In this document: one piece after another, positions 59,639 through 64,000 of the stretch
Numbering within the stretch: position 1 is the stretch's first letter
How the letters are laid out: each line of letters starts with the position of its first letter
NCBI RefSeq assembly: GCF_000349325.1
Contig: NC_020504.1
Location: 1,426,001 to 1,490,000 of the forward strand
Direction of reading: 5' to 3'
From: Streptomyces davaonensis JCM 4913
Lineage (GTDB): Bacteria; Actinomycetota; Actinomycetes; Streptomycetales; Streptomycetaceae
DNA length: 64,000 nt
The notes under the pieces: generated by a model
Databases searched by the model: none
Told to the model about the DNA's origin: nothing
What the model saw: the letters and a program-made list of their open reading frames with translations, nothing else
Made by a program: the position numbers and the translations under genes

Positions 59639-61573
59639 TCAGTGGTCCGGGATCTGCTGGACGGCGGTACGGAGGGCGTCGAGGCTCTCGGGGTTGACGA
59701 GGGTGGACAGGTCGCCGGGCTCCTCGCCGGTGACCACGTCGCGGATGAGGCGCCGCATCACCTTGCCGTTGCGGGTCCTGGGCAGTTGGCGCACGGCGAT
59801 CACCCGGCTGGGCCGGAACGCGGAGCCGAGGGCGTCGGCGACGCGTGCGCGGATCAGCTCGCACTCCGCTGCGCCGAGCGGCCTGTCGGCGGCCGGGACC
59901 GCGAAGCACCACAGGGCCTCGCCCTTGACGGGGTGCGGTATGCCGACCGCGGCGGCCTCGCCGACGGCCGGGTCGCCGAGGACCGTCTCCTCCACCTCGG
60001 TGGGTCCGAGGCGTTTGCCGGCCACCTTGATGACGTCGTCGAGGCGGCCGTGGACGAACCACTCCTCGCCGGTCCGCGAGACGAGGTCACCGTGCGCCCA
60101 GCGGCCCGGCCGCCGGTCGAAGTAGGCCTGGGTGAACCGTTCGCGTGCCCGCCACAGCCCGCGGGTCATGCCGGGCCACGACTGCCGTACGACCAGCTCT
60201 CCGGCCTGTCCTTCGGGCGGCTCGGCGCCCGAGGCATCCGCGACGGCCGCGTCGATGCCCAGGCACGGGCCCGCGAAACCGCAGGGCGACTGGGGCAGGG
60301 TGGGCGCGGAGGCGAGCAGGGAGCCGCCGACCTCGGTGCCGCCGCAGATGTTGATCACCGGGCAGCGTTTGCCGCCGAACTCGGCGAAGTACCAGTGCCA
60401 CGCCTCCTCGGTCCACGGTTCCCCGGTGGAGCCGAGGATCCGCAGCCGGCCCGGTGCCCCCGGGTGCGGCAGGTCGCGTCCCCTCAGCATGCGGGACAGG
60501 CTGGGCGAGCTGCCGAACACGGTGACCTCGTGGTCGTCGAGCAGCCGCCACAGCCGGGTGGGGCCCGGATGGTCGATCGCGCCCTCGTACGCCAGGACGC
60601 AGGCACCGGCGAGGGTCGCTCCGACGGCGACGAGCGGGAACATGATCCAGCCCGGGTCGGTCACCCACCACACGACGTCGTCCGGCCGCAGGTCGAGGTT
60701 GTACCGCGTCTCACTGCCGACTTGGGCCGGGAAACCGCCGTGGGTGTGGACGGCGCCCTTGGGCCGGCCGGTGGTGCCGGAGGTGTGCAGCAGGAGGAAG
60801 GGGGTGTCGGCGGCGAGCGAGACGGTTCCGGCGGGCTCGGCGGCGGCCGGCCCCTGCCAGGTCGTACCGGGCGGTCCGGACGCGCTCGCCGTCTCCGGGA
60901 CGACGACGAGATGCCGTACGCACGACGCCTTCTCCAAGGCCGTGCGGGCGGCGCTCTCCATGTCGTGGCGGCGTCCGTGCCGGACGGAGGCTGTCGCGGT
61001 CACCAGGACCCGAGGCTCGGCGTCGGCGAGCCGCACGGCGATCGCCTCGGCTCCGAAGCCGGAGAACAGGGGGACCAGGACGGCGCCGATGCGCGCGCAG
61101 GCGAAGAGCAGGACGAAGGCCTCGGGCCCCGGGGGCAGGTACGCGGCCACCCGGTCGCCGACCGTGACCCCCAGTTCGCGCAGCCGGCCCGCCATCCGGG
61201 CGCTTTGGGTGGCCGCTTCGCCGTAGGTGAGCACTCCGCGGGTGCCGTCCTCGCGCTCCCAGCGCAGTGCGGGGGCGCCGCCGCGCCCTTGCCGTACCTG
61301 GCGGCCCAGGCAGGAGTCCACCAGGTTGGTGCGCCCGCCCGGGAACCAGCGGGTGAACGCGATGCCTCCGGTGTCGTCGCGGACGCGCCGCGGGGGCACG
61401 TGCCAGACGATGCCGATGTCCCGCACGGCCCGCTCCCAGAACCACTCGGGGTCGGCGACGGACCTGGCTTGCAGGGCGCGGTAGCCGCCCTCGACGCCAT
61501 GCTCGCGGCAGAAGGCCGCGATGTTGCTGTGCTCGGTGTGCTCGCGAGCCGGGTACCAGGCGTAGCCGCTCAT
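59639..61573 (-). CDS. Acyl-CoA synthetase (acetyl/acetoacetyl-CoA-synthetase-like)
   Basis: 644 residues from ATG 61573, overlapping the thiolase stop. AMP-forming synthetase motifs: LLLHTSGTTGRPKGAVHTHG, WWVTDPGWIMFPLVAVGATL, GGTEVGGSLLAS, YFDRRPGRWAHGDLVSR and DVIKVAGKRLGPTEVEETVL, with the acetyl-CoA-synthetase-type N-terminal extension. RTRNGKVMRRLIRD contains the catalytic Lys. It activates a carboxylic acid as CoA thioester; with the thiolase and MFS it suggests uptake and breakdown of an acid. Confidence 0.88.
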   Translation of the reverse strand: MSGYAWYPAREHTEHSNIAAFCREHGVEGGYRALQARSVADPEWFWERAVRDIGIVWHVPPRRVRDDTGGIAFTRWFPGGRTNLVDSCLGRQVRQGRGGAPALRWEREDGTRGVLTYGEAATQSARMAGRLRELGVTVGDRVAAYLPPGPEAFVLLFACARIGAVLVPLFSGFGAEAIAVRLADAEPRVLVTATASVRHGRRHDMESAARTALEKASCVRHLVVVPETASASGPPGTTWQGPAAAEPAGTVSLAADTPFLLLHTSGTTGRPKGAVHTHGGFPAQVGSETRYNLDLRPDDVVWWVTDPGWIMFPLVAVGATLAGACVLAYEGAIDHPGPTRLWRLLDDHEVTVFGSSPSLSRMLRGRDLPHPGAPGRLRILGSTGEPWTEEAWHWYFAEFGGKRCPVINICGGTEVGGSLLASAPTLPQSPCGFAGPCLGIDAAVADASGAEPPEGQAGELVVRQSWPGMTRGLWRARERFTQAYFDRRPGRWAHGDLVSRTGEEWFVHGRLDDVIKVAGKRLGPTEVEETVLGDPAVGEAAAVGIPHPVKGEALWCFAVPAADRPLGAAECELIRARVADALGSAFRPSRVIAVRQLPRTRNGKVMRRLIRDVVTGEEPGDLSTLVNPESLDALRTAVQQIPDH

Positions 61574-62745
61574 CGGATCGCACCCGGGTTCTCGATCAGC
61601 GCCGCGATGCCCTGGCCGCCGCCGATGCACATGGTGATCACGGCGAACCGGCCGCCGGTGCGGCGCAGTTCATGGGCCGCCTTGAGCAGCAGCACCGCTC
61701 CGGTGGCGCCGATGGGGTGGCCGAGGGCGATCGCCCCGCCGTTCGGGTTGACCCGGTCCGGGTCGAGCTTGAGGCCGTCCATGACGGCGAGGACCTGGGC
61801 CGCGAACGCTTCGTTGAGCTCGATCACGTCGATGTCGTCGAGGGTGAGGTCGCTCAGGCGCAGCAGGGCGCTGATCGCCTCCATGGGGGCGACTCCCATG
61901 ATCTCCGGTTCGAGAGCGGTGACCGCCACTTCTCGCAGGAGGCACAGCGGCGTGGTGCCGGGGCCGAGGTCGGCCGTGCGCGTCAGCAGGACGGCCGCCG
62001 CGCCGTCGTTGATTCCGGCGGAGTTCCCGGCGGTGATCGTGCCGTTCTGCGCGAACACGGGAGGCAGGGCCGCCAGCTTCGCCACCGTTGTGCCGGGCCG
62101 GGGATGTTCGTCCCGCTCGACGAGGCCGTCCGCGGTGTCGGCCGGGACGACTTGGTCACGGAATCGCCCCTCGTCGACGGCGACGGCGGCCCGGCGCTGG
62201 CTCTCGGCGGCCCACCGGTCCTGGCGCTCGCGCGAAATGCCGTACCGGTCCGCCACCAATTCGCCCGTCATGCCCATCGGGTACTGCCCGAAGGGGTCGG
62301 TGAGCAAGGAGAGGGTGCCGTCGACCTGGGATGCTCCGGGCAGTTCGTCGGCGGCGCGCTCGCTGTAGTCCAGCAGGGGCTGACGGGTCATCGACTCGTT
62401 CCCGCCGGCCACGACGAGGTCCACCCCACCGACCGTGAGGCTTTGCGCGGCCGACCAGATGGCCTGGAGACCGGACCCGCACAGTCTGTTGACGTTGTAC
62501 GCGGTGGTCCGCACGGGCAGCCCGGCGGCCAGAGCCGCCCGCCGGGCGTTGAAGGCGTCGGGGCCGACCTGGCCCACGCAGCCGAGGACGACCTCGTCCA
62601 CGGCGGCGGGTTCCGCCCCGCCCCGGGCGATCGCCGCCCGGATCACGAGGGCGGCGAGACGGTGGGCGGGGATGCGGCCCAGTGCTCCCTTGTACCGGCC
62701 GATCGGGGTCCGGGCCCCTTCGACGACGGCGATGTCTACGGGCAA
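61570..62745 (-). CDS. Thiolase (acetyl-CoA acetyltransferase type)
   Basis: 391 residues from TTG 62745 with AAGGAGTGA upstream. Cys89 in VNRLCGSGLQAIWSAAQ is the acyl carrier; NEAFAAQVLAVMDG, GGAIALGHPIGATGA and MCIGGGQGIAAL supply the other active-site residues. Degradative or biosynthetic direction cannot be told from sequence. It overlaps the synthetase gene and follows the MFS gene by six bases. Confidence 0.94.
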   Translation of the reverse strand: MPVDIAVVEGARTPIGRYKGALGRIPAHRLAALVIRAAIARGGAEPAAVDEVVLGCVGQVGPDAFNARRAALAAGLPVRTTAYNVNRLCGSGLQAIWSAAQSLTVGGVDLVVAGGNESMTRQPLLDYSERAADELPGASQVDGTLSLLTDPFGQYPMGMTGELVADRYGISRERQDRWAAESQRRAAVAVDEGRFRDQVVPADTADGLVERDEHPRPGTTVAKLAALPPVFAQNGTITAGNSAGINDGAAAVLLTRTADLGPGTTPLCLLREVAVTALEPEIMGVAPMEAISALLRLSDLTLDDIDVIELNEAFAAQVLAVMDGLKLDPDRVNPNGGAIALGHPIGATGAVLLLKAAHELRRTGGRFAVITMCIGGGQGIAALIENPGAIR

Positions 62746-62751
62746 CGGGGG

Positions 62752-64000
62752 TCACTCCTTCGCTGAGGGCTGTGCCTTCGTGGTGGACGCGGTCGCTTTC
62801 CGGCGGTGGGCCCGGGCGTCATGGTCGGGCCGGATCAGGAGCATCGAGAGCACGGCCCCGGCGATCAGCAGCCAGGCGGTCAGGTCGAAGGCCCGGGCGT
62901 AGCCGGTGGCCTCGTTCGGCGCCGCGTCGATGATCCGTCCGGTGACGTAGGGGGCGATCAGACTGGCGAGGGCAGCGAGGGCGTACGACAGTCCGAGGGC
63001 CGCGCTGCGCCGGCCGGGCGGGCAGATGTCCGCGATCGCCGCGTTGGTCAGCGGGGTCTGGCCGTTGCCCGCGGAGAACGCCACCACCAGCAGCGGCAGC
63101 AGGGCGGCGGCAGGGGCCCGGGTCATCAGGAGCAGGCACGCCCCGGCGAGCAGCGGCAGCAGCGCGCCCAGCAGTCCCTGGGCGACCCGTGCGGACACCC
63201 CGCGCCGCAGGAGCCGGTGCGCGAGAGCCCCGGCGGAGAGCACCAGCACGGCCATCGACAGGGCGGGCAGGCCGACGATCCCGCTGATCTCCCCGTCGCT
63301 GAACCCGGCCTGTTCCTCCAGGTAGAGCGGTACCCAGGCGAAGCCGAGGGCGAGGGTCCACAGGACCGCGAAGGTGGAGAGGGTGGCACCCAGCCAGGTA
63401 CCGGTGGTGACGATGCGCCAGAAGGGCACCATGTCGTCGGCCGCGTCGTACGCCGCTTCCGACGGTTCGTCCGCGGGGCCGAGCCGGGCGGTGTACGGTC
63501 CGCTGCCGCCGAGCCGCAGCCAGAGCGCGGTCCACAGCAGGCCCACGGCTCCGAGCAGGCCGAACGCGGCCCGCCAGCCGAGGGTTTCACTGACCAGGAC
63601 GACCAGCGGGGCGGCCAGGACGGTGCCGCCCGCGCCGCCCGCGACCACGACGGCCGACGGCAGCGCGCGCCGCTTCTCCGGATACCAGGTGAAGGCCGTG
63701 TAGTTGGCCAGCGGATAGCCTGGCCCCTCACCCGCGCCCAGCATCACCCGGGTCGCGACGAGCGCGCCGAATCCGGCGGCGGGGAGGAGGATCGGCAGTT
63801 GCGCCGCCGCCCAGACCAGGGCGAGCGCGGTGAGCAGGGGCCGGGGGCGGATACGGTCGCCGAGGAAGCCGACCGAGACGGCGGAGAGGCTGAACAGCAG
63901 ATAGAAGCTGCTGGCGATGATCCCGAACTCGGTTGCCGTCAGGTGGAGTTCGTCCTTGATGGGGCCCGCGGTCAGACCGAGCACGGCCTTGTCGGCGGCA
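62752..64000 (-). CDS. MFS transporter (anion:cation symporter type), cut by window edge
   Basis: The frame is open to the window's last complete codon, so the N-terminus (TM1) is missing; 415 or so residues are visible. Features of the ACS/phthalate-permease group: LTATEFGIIASSFYLLFSLS, VGFLGDRIRPRPLL (motif A) and RVMLGAGEGPGYPLANYTAF, then eleven hydrophobic segments. It probably takes up an organic acid for the synthetase and thiolase downstream. Confidence 0.9.
   Translation of the reverse strand, partial: AADKAVLGLTAGPIKDELHLTATEFGIIASSFYLLFSLSAVSVGFLGDRIRPRPLLTALALVWAAAQLPILLPAAGFGALVATRVMLGAGEGPGYPLANYTAFTWYPEKRRALPSAVVVAGGAGGTVLAAPLVVLVSETLGWRAAFGLLGAVGLLWTALWLRLGGSGPYTARLGPADEPSEAAYDAADDMVPFWRIVTTGTWLGATLSTFAVLWTLALGFAWVPLYLEEQAGFSDGEISGIVGLPALSMAVLVLSAGALAHRLLRRGVSARVAQGLLGALLPLLAGACLLLMTRAPAAALLPLLVVAFSAGNGQTPLTNAAIADICPPGRRSAALGLSYALAALASLIAPYVTGRIIDAAPNEATGYARAFDLTAWLLIAGAVLSMLLIRPDHDARAHRRKATASTTKAQPSAKE

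Noticed and set aside
59642..62368. 908-codon rightward open frame
   Set aside because: Antisense of the acyl-CoA synthetase and thiolase; Gly/Arg/Glu-rich with no domain.
1..64000. tRNA genes, CRISPR arrays, insertion sequences and integrase genes
   Set aside because: No cloverleaf, regularly spaced repeat, transposase or integrase motif was recognised by eye; a tRNAscan or ISfinder search would be decisive.

Overview
The window looks like the chromosome of a Streptomyces or close relative. GC is very high with strong third-position bias, GTG and TTG starts are common, and many genes overlap by ATGA or GTGA. Family content agrees: ergothioneine genes egtABCD, a SARP regulator, a type I PKS island, a zinc-ligand-free L32 paralogue and a flavinylated FMN-binding/ferric-reductase pair. 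No tRNA, rRNA, CRISPR array, intact transposase or replication origin was recognised.

Layout. 1-11 kb: a partial AraC regulator, then a patchwork of intact genes (secreted repeat protein, DUF2238 and other membrane proteins, an orphan ctaD, a methyltransferase, an SNase-like nuclease) mixed with decayed ones (DUF1269, alkyl-sulfatase C-terminus, mscL, ETF alpha, MATE transporter). 11-16.5 kb: a Tat-exported GH43/AbfB protein, an amidase, SUKH and PemK-like proteins, and a TIGR02452 macrodomain protein. 16.7-21.1 kb: the translationally coupled egtABCD operon for ergothioneine. 21-26 kb: dodecin, HAD phosphatase, a 2Fe-2S protein, FMN-binding protein plus ferric-reductase-like flavocytochrome, a zinc-independent L32 behind a Zur-like palindrome, and a barstar-domain protein. 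26-32 kb: two aldo/keto reductases, a MarR regulator with twin operators, a Gfo/Idh/MocA dehydrogenase, and a decayed second L32 copy running into a broken COG0523 GTPase. 31.9-41 kb: a HEPN-motif protein facing a 1255-residue STAND NTPase (possible defence pair), a Nudix hydrolase, and a module of HTH/TPR regulator, two tiny proteins, a GRDP-like protein and an atypical kinase. 41-42.6 kb: a methyltransferase/TetR divergon with two perfect palindromes.

42.7-58.8 kb is a compact biosynthetic gene cluster. A SARP, an esterase/TetR/MFS operon with a large palindrome, and an Sfp-type PPTase lie leftward. A tightly coupled rightward operon encodes FAAL, ACP, one KS-AT-ACP PKS module, a KASIII-like enzyme, an FkbH-like glyceryl-ACP enzyme, a second ACP, a previously unlisted 57-residue protein, an alpha/beta-hydrolase-fold protein without its nucleophile, and a type II thioesterase. 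My reading is that FAAL loads a fatty acid, the PKS adds one malonyl unit without reduction, and the resulting beta-ketoacyl chain is joined to a glyceryl-ACP unit, giving a 3-acyl-tetronate of the RK-682 or agglomerin type. This is inference from gene content. From 58.7 kb to the right edge a leftward operon encodes an MBL hydrolase, an acyl-CoA synthetase, a thiolase and a partial MFS transporter. It may be a separate catabolic unit.
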